In this document: positions 1 through 13,948 of the stretch, in pieces
How the letters are laid out: the number at the start of each line of letters is the position of its first letter
Numbering within the stretch: the first letter of the stretch is position 1
DNA from: Pempheris klunzingeri
Taxonomy: Eukaryota > Chordata > Actinopteri > Acropomatiformes > Pempheridae
DNA length: 64,000 bases
Assembly (NCBI RefSeq): GCF_042242105.1
Contig: NC_092035.1
Coordinates: forward strand, 5,662,977 to 5,726,976
Direction: 5' to 3'
The notes under the pieces: model-generated
Database searches by the model: none
The model's input: the letters and a program-made list of their open reading frames with translations, nothing else
What the model was told of the DNA's origin: nothing
Program-made: the position numbers and the translations under genes

Positions 1-1331
1 GGTGAGAGTGTCACGTCTTTCAGCGAGCACAGAGAGGAGAGGTCGACCCAGAAACATGTGCTGCCTGAACTTTGGCTCTTTTTCTTCCTGTAAGGACGCC
101 TTCTCTCTCCCTCTCTCTGGCTCTTTTGTTTTTTTCTTCTTGTTCGCTCACACCCATATGCATGCAAACACACACTGATACAGTGAGGAGAGCCACCTTT
201 TCATTAAAAATTAGGCTTTTGTGCTGCTTTTAAAACAGTGTGATGTCTGTCTTAAGGAATAAGAACTAACACAGGGTGTAAAGAGTAGAAATCCATGTCT
301 GAAATACAAGTTAACACCACAGTTTCTACTGCATTTATCAAATCTATCTATCTAATCTAATCTATATCTATTACCTATTGCTGTTTTCAACCCCAGATTA
401 CTGCTGCTTCTTCATTCCAGAGTCCATCTAATGAAGGACTTCAGCAGTTCACTCTGATTTGAGGACTGTAAGGAAAAGCACTGTCACCATCTAGTGGAGA
501 AACACTTCAGCTCCATTTAAACTCATTCTCAGAGCAAAATCATGCAGTTCATGAGGGGCAACCGAGTGTTTATTCAACTTTTCTTGCATTAGTTTGTGGG
601 AGGAGCACAGTCGTTCCAAAGAAAGACATTTATTCCACATCCAATGTCAACAATAAACAAATAATTTGCAATTTACAGTCATATGTTGCATTTACAGAAG
701 TTTTAAAAGGAGATACAAAGTGTTTTCTGGTGAACGAGTAAATGAGTTCCTGCACAGAACTTAATAATTTAGGTTCAAGCATGATTTTCATTTTTTATTC
801 CATTAGAATTAAGAACTACAGTCATTGTTATATCAACTCTTGCCCTATCCAGGCATCTGGACGCACATTTACTGGAAAAAAGCCAAAAGAAAAGGTTTGA
901 ATGCTTTTATTCACTATAAACCTTCGGTTTTTTAACTATCTGCTCCCAATAAAGACACTACACATATTTAAACTTTAATATTATTGGCTGTTTTTCCAGT
1001 TTACAATCCATCTCTATTTAGGTTTCATGTCAGCACCTCAGACTTTATTTTCCACCCACATGCATTTCCCTGTAGAGCACTTGTGCTATAGATTGTAAAT
1101 GTATTGACTGGTGAATAAATTATTGCAGCGCCCTGCCACTCACACTCACAGCAAGTACACTGTACTTCAACAGCTTATAGGAAATTTAGCCACGTGTGAA
1201 GAATCAAACATCTAACCTTCATCGACTCGTACGCTCACAGGAAGAGGAGTCCTTATAGTATAATTTCTGGTGATGATGTTACTTCTCTAAAAAGGGTTAT
1301 TTCTGTCCATCTTGCTCTGGGGGTTTGTGTT
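1..1331 (-). other. col5a2 3' untranslated and downstream region
   Basis: No coding exon seen. On the minus strand AATAAA signals (TTTATT on the plus strand) occur at 1044-1049, 906-911, 629-634 and 569-574; any could be the collagen polyadenylation signal, so the 3' UTR is about 0.3-0.8 kb. The region is AT-rich, with a short TCTA/TAATC simple stretch near 340-370. The window happens to open with a donor-like ggtgag, for which I see no exon. Confidence 0.5.
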
Positions 1332-2583
1332 TTATGAGAAGCACACAGGGCCGATGTCCAGGCCGAACTCCTGATCAGCCTTTCCAATGTCCATGGGGGC
1401 CAAATCCACGACGGGCAGCCTGGCCGCAGTTTGAGTCCTGTACTCAATCACAGTCTTGCTCCAGTCTCCGTTTGATTTCTGAGGGGAAAATAAGCCAGAA
1501 TAAATCAGTGGCACTGTCTTCTAAACACTTTTCGGCAGATCTAGATATTCTGTCGATGGCTTACCGAACAGCCGTCCTCGATGACGGTGTATCGGAGGCG
1601 GTTGTTGCCTTGCGCTCTCAGCTCCTGGCCGTTGAAGCCTCTGAGGACCAGAGCTTTCTTCAGGTTGCTGCTCTTGCTGTCTTTATAAGCCATGCTGTTC
1701 CTGCAGTGGTAGGTGATGTTCTGGTGCGACTCTTTGGACAAAAGCTGCAGCAGCTTCAGCTGAACCGCTACTGCGTTTGGCTGCTCCTCCTTATTTCCAT
1801 AGCCGAACTGAAATGAGATGCCAATTTGACATGACTATTTCATCTAGAGCATGCAAGGATTTCCACTTCTAGATACTCTTTGTCTTTACTAAACACAGAA
1901 AACGTTAAAGCTTCCACAAAATGCATGTGTCTTGATCCCTTACTCTAGTTCCACTGTTCATGTCAGCTCCAAACCAGATGGGCTTGTTGGGGCTGGGACT
2001 GGATTTCGTCCACCAGGCTTTGTTGGGAATGTTGGCTGGGTTGGCAGAGATGCAGGTTTCACCACTTTCCATATTACAGAAGACCCTGATGGCATCTTTT
2101 GTGCTTCCTTGATTTGGATCGAGCCAGTACTCGCCTGTGTCAAAGGAATTTAATCAGAAGGTTTTTGTATGCAAGTGGTGATAAAAATAGAGTCTGAATG
2201 AGTAGAAAACTGAAGAAAACCTCACCGCTCATTTTCTGAGGGTAGCACTGCTTGATGTCCTGGCAGGTTTTCGCAGGGTTCATCTTGCTGCCATCAGGAC
2301 TGCGGAGGTTTTGCAGATGTCCACTGAGGGTCTTCAGGCTGGCGTGGACTCCGGTGTCTGCACGCAGGACGGCCTCGTTCTTATTGGGAAGGGCTTCATC
2401 TTTGTTAATTTCAGGAAGTGGAGGAGGATCAACAGCCACATCATCCTCAACGAATTCCACGGCTTCTGGCACACCACCGTTCCCTTCATAATCGTAAGAG
2501 GCAACAAAAAGGTTTTCCACAGCTGCGGTGGGAGGTCCGGGAGGGCCTGGAGGGCCGGGAGGTCCAGGTTCACCATGTGGACC
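1332..2583 (-). other. col5a2: col5a2 C-telopeptide and fibrillar collagen C-propeptide (COLFI)
   Basis: Four exons: 2226-2583 (358 nt), 1944-2134 (191 nt), 1565-1807 (243 nt) and 1332-1478 (147 nt with stop). They encode the end of the helix, an acidic C-telopeptide (YDYEGNGG...), and the COLFI trimerisation domain: [60 protein letters not shown] and [14 protein letters not shown]. Seven cysteines are visible; the third, used in homotrimer-forming chains, is Ser. That is the known state of alpha-2(V) and fits an obligate heterotrimer partner. Confidence 0.9.
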
Positions 2584-5500
2584 CTGATGAAATTAAACAT
2601 TTTTTTATGTCTAAATTCTCCAACACAACCAGATCAAAATATCTTAACAACTCAAGATTGCAGTGAAATTTGAACAGGATACTTGTGTCGTATGATCTTG
2701 TTGACTCCTGATCTTTTGTCACAGGAAATATCAAAACTTTAAAGGACAAATTGCCTTCAAACTTAATGAGAACATTCCTTCTCCTCCATTTTGGACTCCG
2801 CCATGAGCTTTTCCCTTAGTGCCAACTACAGGCCACAATGTCAACTTTACATACAACATATCTCCACCTTTAAAGATCATTTCACAATAGGCTAGGGACA
2901 ATCATGGCTCTAAGGAGATTAACATTTTGCAATTTGATTGCTTTCCTTGAGCACCATTGTTAGTCAGACTCACAACACCAACATCATTATCTTATCGTTA
3001 TGGCTACATTTAACTTGGAGACATTTTTTAAGGCTGTATATTGATATACTGACTATACTTACTACTGTATGTTGGCCCGGTCACGCCTATAATTTTGTGT
3101 GTAAGTTTTACTGATATCACAATATTGTTCTCGGGATAACACCAATAAACTGATTGTTTGAAATATGAAAAAGTAAAACTGTAATCTTGTGTCACCTGTG
3201 CCCCGATGTCCCCACTGGAGCCTCTGCTTCCAGGAGCGCCCATTGGTCCAGGCTGACCGATGTTTCCTTCCTTTCCTGAAGGACCCACCACTCCTGGAGG
3301 ACCCTGTGTGGTAAAGCAATGAGAGAAAATGAGGCAGAGCTGAACGTTTTTATCTGGTTTCATGTCTTCTGTTCCGATCATTAGACTGATTGTGAGTTTC
3401 ACAGCATGCTGCTTGTACACTCACCCTCTGCCCAGCTGGTCCAACAATACCTATAGCTCCTGGCTCCCCTGTGGCGCCCTGAAACAGAGAAAAATAACAT
3501 TTTAACATCTCATACCATCAGTGGTCATGATTTTAGTGTTAAAAAACATCAGTAATACCAGCATACAGTAGGTCTTACCAGATTAGATACTGCAAATGCA
3601 CTTTAATTGAATTCTGATGTGTGTATCCACGCAGGAACTGACAAATATCACTCTAATTTTACACTAATTCTTTAACATTAGCATTGGCCACATCTGACAT
3701 GTCTAAAGAGGTAAAGTAAAGTATTTATTGTCGCTTACTGTTGTTCCTGGTAAACCGTGGAGTCCAGTGAAACCTCTGTGTCCCTTCTGACCCCTCTCTC
3801 CCTGATCTCCAGGGACTCCTTTCTCTCCTTGTGGTCCTTGAGGTCCCTAAGATTACCCACACAGGGTCACAATTCAACATGTCATTGGAAAACACAATGT
3901 TTTACAATGAAAATAAGAACCAATTTGTTTTAGTTGTTGATTTTAAAATGCTGAATTGCTGCTTTTGGTTATCAACAAGGTGGAAAATAGTTTTTTCATG
4001 CTTACCGCTTTTCCCCGTACTCCAGGTTGTCCTGGGGGTCCAGCTGAGCCTTTTGCACCCTAAACTCAAAAAGGTAAAGAGACATTAGCAACTTTACAAC
4101 AACCGACCAACTTTACAGGCGTAGTAATATGTGATACAGACACATATCACATAGATTTAAGCTCACGTTGTCGCCTTGTTGTCCTGGACCGCCTGTCAGT
4201 CCCACAGGACCCTCAGTTCCTGGAGACCCTTGAGAACCAGCCAGACCCTCTGAACCAGGATTACCCCTGTCTCCCTGCAAACACATTCACACACTAGTGG
4301 TTAGTACACACAGCTGGATGCATGACATCCAGTCCAGAACTTAAAAAAAAAAGACAAAGAAAAACACACACCATGAATTTAATCTTACCCTTTCTCCTAC
4401 GAGACCGTCTTTACCAGGAGACCCCTCTGCTCCAGCTATACCCTGAATTGACACAGATTACAACATGATGAACTTCCTATGAGAAGATCTGAAGTACAGA
4501 AGATCAAAATATACAAAGCTGAATCATCATTTGATATCTCCCTTTTCTTATTTCCATTCTTTTATTTAATCTTCACAATTTTGTTTGTAGCTAAACGTTA
4601 GCACCAACACTTCCTGTTATACATAACACATACAAACCTCAGGGCCGGCGTCTCCTCTTGGTCCAGTGGCTCCTGGTAAACCAACTCCACCAGCGGGCCC
4701 TGCAACACCCTGAACTCCAGAAGTCCCATCTTTTCCAGGTGGACCCTGAGAAACAAATAAGCATAAAGTTGAGATAAGTTTAAAAACATGACCAACACCC
4801 AAACCTTGTAGCAACAACTGAGCAGGAATACTTACAGCAGGACCTGGCAGTCCCTGCATGCCTCTCTCTCCTCTCAGTCCAGGCTGACCCACGACTCCTC
4901 GCTGCCCTGCGGCGCCAGCAGGTCCTGGAGGCCCATCAGGCCCCTGACAGAGAAACACAAGAGCAGACAAGCAATCAAAAGAGGATTTATTTGTGCATAG
5001 CTACTTTAATGGACTCTTCCCTGCATCTTACCGGAGGACCGTCCTCTCCAGAGTCTCCCTTCTCTCCAGGGCTGCCAGGTGTTCCTGCAGGTCCCCTCTC
5101 TCCTTGACGTCCTACAGCTCCATTCTCTCCTCGAATCCCAGCGGGACCCTGCTTTCCTGATGGGCCTATAGGTCCATCTGCCCCGACAACACCCTGAAAC
5201 ACACACATGATTTTCCCTCAATCCAGTTTTGGAAAAACAAATGTGACTTAATGAATCCACCGCAGGAAGGAGATTGGTGATCATTTTTTGGTGTCGAACT
5301 CTCACATCAAATTTAGTGAGTGTATTGATTTTGTTAATTATACGTTCTGTAATGTAACCAATTAACTTACAAGAGCACCAGGTGGTCCAACTCCTCCAGG
5401 CAACCCAGGGAAACCGGGAGAGCCCTGAGAGAAGAAAACACTTCTAATAAGATGCACTTTCGTGGTGATAATAATAAATTATTGTAAATGTATATATACA

Positions 5501-8500
5501 TATTACAAAGCACTGTAGAGAATGCTGTTGACACACCTAACTAAATTTATAAGAACCTCTGTGAGGTTGTTATTTGGAGGCTTTGAACTCACCGATTGAC
5601 CCTGTGTTCCTCGGCCACCTTTCAATCCAGTCACACCAGCAGGTCCCTGAAAACACACACAAATGACAAGACAAATTAATTTGTGAACCAAGCGAACTGC
5701 TTTTAATGAGATGATATTGAATTTCTTCATGCAAGTGAGTTGTAATCAAGTAGTTTTTAATAGTGTAGTTCAATATAACCAATCTGCTTCAATATGTTTA
5801 AATAACCAGAGCATGTTGATCTACAACAAAACGTTACAGAAATCTGATCATTTTTGGTGTTTTACAATCTGTAGAAGCTTCAAAGATACCACTTATACAC
5901 AAGATTACATGTCTCTTTATGTGCCAGACCTGTGTTCCTGGTTTTCCAGCCATCCCCTGTGGTCCAGGTGATCCTCCCTCTCCTTTCTTGCCTGGCTCAC
6001 CTGTTTCACCTTTAGTCCCAGGCTGGCCATCAGGACCCTTGGACAGAAACAGCAAATCACTTTGTTTTTAATCGAGCCGTTCTGTATGTGACTGCTTTTC
6101 TTTAGCTCTTCAGAGGCCACTTACAGAAGGTCCAGGGAAGCCGACAGGACCAGTCGGACCAAGTTCACCAGTAGACCCCTGTTGATAACATCACACACAC
6201 AAATACACACTTTATCAAGCAGAAATGGAATCACCGCCGTTCAAACTAAACCAGATTTCTCCTCAATTTAATGTAAATTGCACTATAAAATATTCTCCTC
6301 ACAGCAATTCCTCTTGTGCCTCGGCGTCCAGTAGGTCCTGGTGGGCCGGTTTCACCCTGAAATAGGAGTCAAATAATTCAAAGATCTTCAAACATGGATC
6401 AGGATTTAGGGTTTTGACAAATTAGTTTCGGGTTCACTACATATCTTCCTTAATTTTGTCTGCTGTTTGAACATGACTGATCACATTTCCAGGTTTAGAC
6501 TACAATTATGATTATGCTTATTATTATCATGCTATACTATTATGTTTAATTATGATTAAAATGATGCGTCTGAGCTCACCTTCTCTCCATTGGGTCCACC
6601 GGGACCAGTAGGTCCGACAGAACCAGTAAGTCCCTTTTAATGAAATAAAAAGCATATATTAAAATATGTTAGAGAAAAGCAAATTCATTTGTAATATTGT
6701 CAGCCATTGATTTTACATTGGTTTAACACTGAATATGTGTTTCACCATAAACTGACATATCTGTTGATAGCACTCACCCGTGCACCATCAGCTCCTGCTT
6801 TACCCTCAGGTCCTTTCTCTCCAACAGAACCCTGTTAGAGGAAATTATGATATCAATAGCAGATATTTTACACCATTGAGGGGCACTAAGAGGTTTATCC
6901 GCCTCTTTGCACATGATCTAATTGTATTCTTTAACTTACTGAATCTCCCTTTGGGCCTGAGGATCCTGTTGTGCCTCTCTCCCCTGGCATTCCCTGAAGT
7001 CCTGGACCGCCTGGCTCTCCAACACTACCTGCGGGACCAGGGTTACCCTAAAATGTGCAAAAAAGTATCACAGTAAGGTTTTTAAGTCATAGGGTTATTT
7101 AACACATTCAAATATCACGTAGGGTTTTGGATCCTGAAGTCTCACTGTCATTGTGGTTACATTACCTTCGCCCCATCTGGTCCTGGTCCACCTGGACTAC
7201 CTTTGGGTCCCTGCAGACCATTGGGCCCAGCTTCACCTCTCTCTCCTGGAGGACCTCTTTCTCCCTGCAAGGACGAGCAGTGGATAAAGACATCCAGCAG
7301 GCGACTGATTTAAACTCACTGAATGAGTGAAGACACTCGGCTGTGGAAAGCTAAAGCTGAATAAAGCTGAGACGTGTAACCAACGATACAAATGCACTTA
7401 CCCTTGAACCTGTAGATCCTGCAGCTCCAACTTCTCCGGCAAGACCCTGGAAAAAAACACATTGTGCTTCATGTAAAACTTCTGTGCACAGCGATGACAC
7501 ATAACTGTGCAATATATAGTTTGAGAGCTAAACGAGAAAGTTAATGTAGTGTGTAATTTTGTCATACCTCAACACCTGGTTTTCCTGACTCTCCAGGTGG
7601 GCCTGGCATTCCCGGCAAACCCTTAAAAACACCAACCCAGTTTTTATATACTACTTATAACATTAATACAATGGTAGCATTAATGCTAATGCAATGCTTA
7701 TGATCAAAATGTGTATTTTTATTATTATGGAATACAGTGTACCTGGAAGCCATGCAGTCCTTGTGGTCCCTGCTCCCCTCTCTTTCCTGCAGGACCCTAA
7801 TGAAAGGAAAATATAGGAGTATGACTTGATGAAAATATTATTAGTGATGATGAGATTGTCTCCACTGAGTTAGATGCTTACAGCTGGGCCAGTTGGACCA
7901 GCGGCTCCCTGCTCGCCATCTTTTCCATTGGGCCCCTGGAGGACAGATACAGAATCAGAATATGTATCAGTACATTTGTAATGATGATTGGCAACTGATG
8001 TATGTATGAGGAATTATTTTATACGATGGTGAAAATAACTTGCCCTTTGACCTGGAGACCCTGCGCTGCCAGCCTCTCCAATCTTCCCAGCATCCCCCTA
8101 AAAAACAACAAGAACCCAACCACAGAAGTTATCATCTGCTGTGCTAGGAAGAATTGTTTGGTCCTATAATTTACTTCAACTCCAGTAACTTCACTTCTAT
8201 TTAAAAGGAAAATCAGCCGTCTAAGCAAAATGCCTACTCTTTCTTCTTCTGCAAGCATCACACAGTATGTGATTACATAGATGACAGTGGTACATTTGAT
8301 AAGATAAAAGTCATACTGACAGCAAAGCCTTTTGGTCCGGGCAGGCCCATCGATCCAGCTGGACCACGGTTCCCAGCAGAACCAGCTGGGCCTTGTTTGC
8401 CATCATCTCCCACTGAGCCCTGGACAGACATAAAGAAATGTTAATCCATTACATGCTGTCTACCATACACTCTGTACTCTAAGCTAAACAACAATGTTTA

Positions 8501-11500
8501 ACGCACCATTGGTCCTAGCTTTCCCTCTGATCCCTGGGCGCCTATAAGTCCAGTCAGACCCTGTGAAATAAGACATAGAATATGATGCACAGTTAGAGGA
8601 CAACCTTGGATACCTGTCTCCAAAGTTGCATCTTCTCCTCAGAAGTTAATCTTATATAAATACTGAAAAATAATCTTGGCAGAAAACAGTATTCCTGATA
8701 TTTAACACTTCATTTCAGATGGATTTTATGTGTTTCAAGGCCTGTTTTGTCACATTTCTCCCATGTTTTTGGGGAAATAAACAAATACTGTATGTTCTAT
8801 TTCACCAATTACATCAAGGCAATAAGTGACAACATTGGATATGTAGCTGTGTCTGCTTTACCCGAGCTCCAGTTAGACCTGACTCTCCATTACGTCCTGG
8901 ATCTCCTGGTAAACCTTTGGCACCGGTTGGCCCCGATAGTCCTCTTTCACCCTGAGCTCCCTGTTCAGCCAAACATCAAACGTTCAAACACACAGAAACA
9001 AATGTGCTCTTGATGAGAACAGTCTAGATGAATCCTTATTAACAACAGTGGTTAAATCCTGTTATTTTACATTTGATTATTGTGAAGTCGTTTCACCTTT
9101 TGGCCCGGCAAGCCGTCTGCACCTGGGAAACCTCTATTTCCTGGAGCTCCCTAGAAAAAAATTATGAATACTTCTTTCAAGAACTTGAAAATCTGCTTTC
9201 TACAGTTTCCACATATGCTTCAGAAATATTTGTTTAAAGATGAAGTAGACGTTGACTCACAGTCTCTCCTGGAGGTCCTGCAGGACCGATGGATCCAGCG
9301 TCACCTCGGGGTCCACGCTTTCCCTCCTCTCCCATTGGGCCCAGTGGACCAGGAACACCATGGTCACCCTAACATGGCATCATTCTCAATTAACCAACAA
9401 ATAACCAAAAAATTACACTTTTAGGGTCTTTGTTTCAAGATGTGTGTGTGTGGCTTACTCTTTCTCCCTTCATTCCAGCTTCTCCTTTGAATCCAGGCAC
9501 TCCAACGTCTCCCTATGAAAGAAGATCAGATAAAACATTAAAGTTCCTGGTGCATTAGATTAAATAAATCATACTTCAAACTTCAGAGCTGCTTAGGCAT
9601 TCATCAAAGAAATGTAGATGAACTGAGAGGTCATACCAGTTGGCCCTTTTGTCCTGGTGCTCCTGTAGTTCCTTGGGGTCCAGGGGGACCAGATGGGCCC
9701 AACAACCCTGCTGGACCCTGGATACCTGCTAGACCCTGGGAAGGATATTCAATAAAAACATGAACTGACAGCAGATTAACAGAGATAGATATTTTCAGAT
9801 AAAGACATGCTGCAGTTACACTTACAGATGAACCACGGGCACCTGGAGCTCCATCAGTCCCTGCGGCACCCTGTTCACCAAAAAAATCTGAACTTAGAAT
9901 TGATCATATTAATACAAAGTCTATTAGAGTCCGTCAGAATGTGTTCATTTTACAGTTCTATTAAAAAAAATAGACATGCTGATGAAATTGTAACACACCT
10001 GGGTTCCTGTTGGTCCAGTCGGTCCTACGTGACCGCCATCCCCTCTGGGTCCCTGCGGTCCTAGACTTCCTCGGACCCCTGTTGGTCCTGCTTCACCCTG
10101 CACAGCACGGCAGATTCAGAGTTTTTAAAATGATTTTCGAGGTAAGTAAAGGTCACTGTGTGTGTTATCATGTAACTGTCACAGTGTTGGATCAGCTGTC
10201 CAGCTCTGCCAGTATCTAAAATCCACAAAGGTCTCCAACATTTTAAGGTAAATTCAAGATTTCATAGTAAAGTTCCAATCTCACCTTCATTCCTGGGTTA
10301 CCGGGAAAGCCTGGCAGTCCGGGGATTCCTATAGGACCCTGAAGTTAAAGGAAATTTTGGGTTGTTTTGCGCAGGTTAAAGTTCACAATCTGTGTATTAT
10401 CTGCTGAAATTATGTCCAGAAACCAGCAGCAGCAATGAAAGATACTGTATATAAACTAGCCATCAATTGTTGCTGTGTTATGTGATAGTTTCAGACTACT
10501 TTGATTCTAGTTTTGAATGCTGTCTGTTGGGCCAGTGAGCCTCCATAAGTACATCTGTCCTGTAGAGGTAAGACCTTACCAGAGGGCCGGGTTTGCCAAC
10601 ATGGCCGGCTGCACCGCGCTTTCCCTAAAAGACGGAAAGAAAGAAAACATCTTAAACCTGAAAACAAAATTTCAACATTTTCAGACTTTTTCCAAACTCA
10701 TGATGTCGTTTTGTTTTACTTACCACAGGACCAGTTGGTCCAGCTCTGCCTCTCTCTCCCTGCATGCCAGCCGGCCCCTGAGACAAAAGACTGGCTCAGT
10801 ATCTGTGTGAGTGACATCTGGCTCTGTGTGACATGTTCTGGTGGTCTGTTCAGTGCAGTGTGTGTTGCCTACCTGTGGGCCTGCAGGACCCATTGCACCC
10901 GAAGTACCAGATTTACCCTGCAAAACACAAAGACAAGGATACCATCAGAGGGGGCTCCTCTAAAGTTCTCTGTTAAGCGGACTGTATGACTTAAAGTTCC
11001 CTCAGATTTGTTGAATAAATTTCAAAAACTAGAATGAAAACTCTAAAAAGATTCCAAAACAGCTGCTTTAAAACATTTCATGAAACCATGCAGGGTTTAT
11101 TGCACAATTTACGTCCTTAAGTGAAATCATTTGTGCATCTTTGCAGGGGTTCTTAGCAGAACAAACAATGGTACACATGGTGTTACTGAACAGCGCACTG
11201 GGTCAGGTCGTCCCTGTTCAAGTGACTGTCAACATGAAGACACACAAAGCATCAATAAGAGACACACAATAACCACAAAAAAATGAAAAAAAGATGCAAA
11301 AACAACCACAAAGATGGAAACTTACCATAAAGAGACACAAAATGACGACAAAGAGGCACAAAACGACTGATAAGTGATGCCCTTTGCCTCGTAATCCATC
11401 CATGAGTGTACGTGGGGCTCTAATCATCCTTGTATATTAATAATATGAGGAATCGCCCTCTGGGAGAACAACATGATGAATTCATACCTTGTTCCCAGCG

Positions 11501-13902
11501 GCTCCAGACTCGCCTCTGGTCCCGAGAAGACCAGCATGTCCCTGTTGGAGAAATTCACAAACAGCTACATTCTTGATTCTTCTGAATAATCCTAGAAAGT
11601 GAGGACTCACAGAGGCATGATGTGGTTTTTGATCAGGGAGCAGGGATCGTGTCAGACTTACCTTGTGACCTTTCAGTCCTGGATGACCTGGAAGTCCTGG
11701 GAATCCTCTGGCACCCTGCATTTAAACCAATAATCAAATCACCATGAATTCCCAGATTGTTCTCCTTCTATGTGTTTCCTCATCATGTAAGAACATCCAC
11801 TGTGTTTCACATGTATATTGATAATATATTATTATGCTGGGATTACCGCAGATCCTGAAAAACCTGGTTCTCCTGTAGCACCTGCAGGTCCAGATTCTCC
11901 CTGAGCAGAAAAGGTGATTAGAAGTTCTTAGTTAATACTTCTTAAAATATCATTACTGATTGATATTTACTGATTGCTAATAATTATTAGTTCGCTGAGA
12001 GTCACAGTAACAACAATGTTAAGGCATTAAGGCATTAAAAACATGATTTTTTCATTTGTTTTGGAAGAAAATTAGCCATTAAGGACTTAATAAAGGGCTG
12101 AAATCAGTTAGTTAAGGGCTAAAATTACACAGTAAACACAGTTTATGCACTGAAAAATGCATCTTATTTTACAAATAAGATTTGAAAGTAAAATCTGTAC
12201 AATACTTCCGTTTGAAATGTTGCATTAAGTATCTGAAAAGTCCCACGACAGCATATTATGTATTATATTATGCATGCATGTATATTTGACGCACATCAGG
12301 TCCAGCTTTTCCAGGCGGCCCATCTGGTCCTCGGTGACCCGGTTCGCCCTGAGAACAAACACAAGCAGCCGTCAGGACTGATGGAGGTCACATCGCAGGT
12401 TTAGAAACAGGTTTAGAGCAGCTCCTCGTAGACACTTGAAGTGGGTGTGAACATCACATTTAAAACATGAAGTTGAAGGAGCAGGAATGTTCCTACCATT
12501 GGTCCTGGATCTCCAGCCTCTCCTGGAATTCCCTGACCACCACTTGGACCCTGAACAGAGATAGTCACTCATGATATAAAGCACAAAAGCACTTCATCTA
12601 AAGTTGAAGCTACTAGTTATGTCACTTTTCATTTTAGAGCGACTTGTGAATTTGAATTTTAAATCATCAAGTGAAAACGTACTGATGGTCCAGGCATCCC
12701 TGGAGTGCCTCGTGGTCCTGCTTCACCCTGAAATAGCAACATTTTATACACTGTAATTTAGATTGTACATCAGAGCTAATGCCCAAGCTTTGATATGCAA
12801 AATGTCTAATATAATATACATCTTTTCCCAGCAGCACTCACCCTCGATCCTGATATCATCCCAGCCAGGCCAGACTTTTCTCCAAAACCTGCCATCTGTG
12901 ACACTAGGTTGCCCTAAAATGATTTTAAAATAAATGCTTAGTAAAGAACTGCTGAAGCCATCCATGCTTTTAATCACAGTAATGAGAAGAACTCACCCCA
13001 GGGTGGGAGGGCTGGCCTGGGGGTCCTGGCTGTCCTGGATTTCCTGGTACACCGGGCTCTCCGTCAAATCCTGGAGGCCCCGGAAATCCCTGAAAAGTGT
13101 TTGGTGATGATTAGTGAGAGACAACACGTTCTCCTACGGGTTATAATTCACTCACGGATCTGAGATAAGATCGTCCTCTCTGGCAGCCATATTGGCAGCA
13201 TTCCTAGTACAATCAGCACTGTCACAGATAATTTCCATCGTGATCAATTTAAATAAAATAAATGAGCAGCAGCTCAGTCAGCAGTGGTTCAGTGACTTAC
13301 CTTCCTGCCTTTAAAGCCTCTTGGTCCAGTGTTGCCTTGAGCTCCTGGAGGACCCTGAACCATAAACACAAGTATAAGAAAAACACATTTCATACAAAAA
13401 AAATCTGCTGTTTACAACCATAAAAGTTGTCAGACTTCTGTTTAAAAAAGTGCTACGTTACATTACAGCTGTTACAAAAAGGATTTGAAATTAGGAACAT
13501 CAACATCTGCACAGAATATTGAATAAATATTTTAATTTCTTTGGCGTTTCTAGAAAGCAGATCAACAAACAATAGTGACCTATTCTGCAGTTGCAATCCT
13601 TCAGTTTCCTGCAGGATGTTTTCTGATCATAAACACTAATATGACACTTTAGTGCCTCCTAGTGTCAACATTAGTGTACAGGGATTATTAGGAGGGAGAT
13701 TATTCTTAAACATCCTCTGTTCTTCAAATGTAATTTCTCTAGCCTTCTATATTATACATTATCCACTTGACATAAACACAAAAACACAGAGAGAGTAAAA
13801 GCAGTAAACACTCACCATGGGGCCTGAAGGTCCAGGGAGCCCCACCACCTGGGGATTAGATACACAGTGTTAAGGTTTTGTGGATGGAACAATGAAAAAT
13901 GA

Positions 13903-13948
<46 letters not shown>

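Noticed and set aside
1-120. Exon ending at the left edge (window opens with ggtgag)
   Set aside because: A donor-like start is not enough; no coding sequence can be seen before it, and nothing downstream supports another gene.
486-500. CTCF-like motif in the col5a2 downstream region
   Set aside because: On the minus strand it matches only 12 of 14 positions, missing the conserved C, so it was not listed as a feature.
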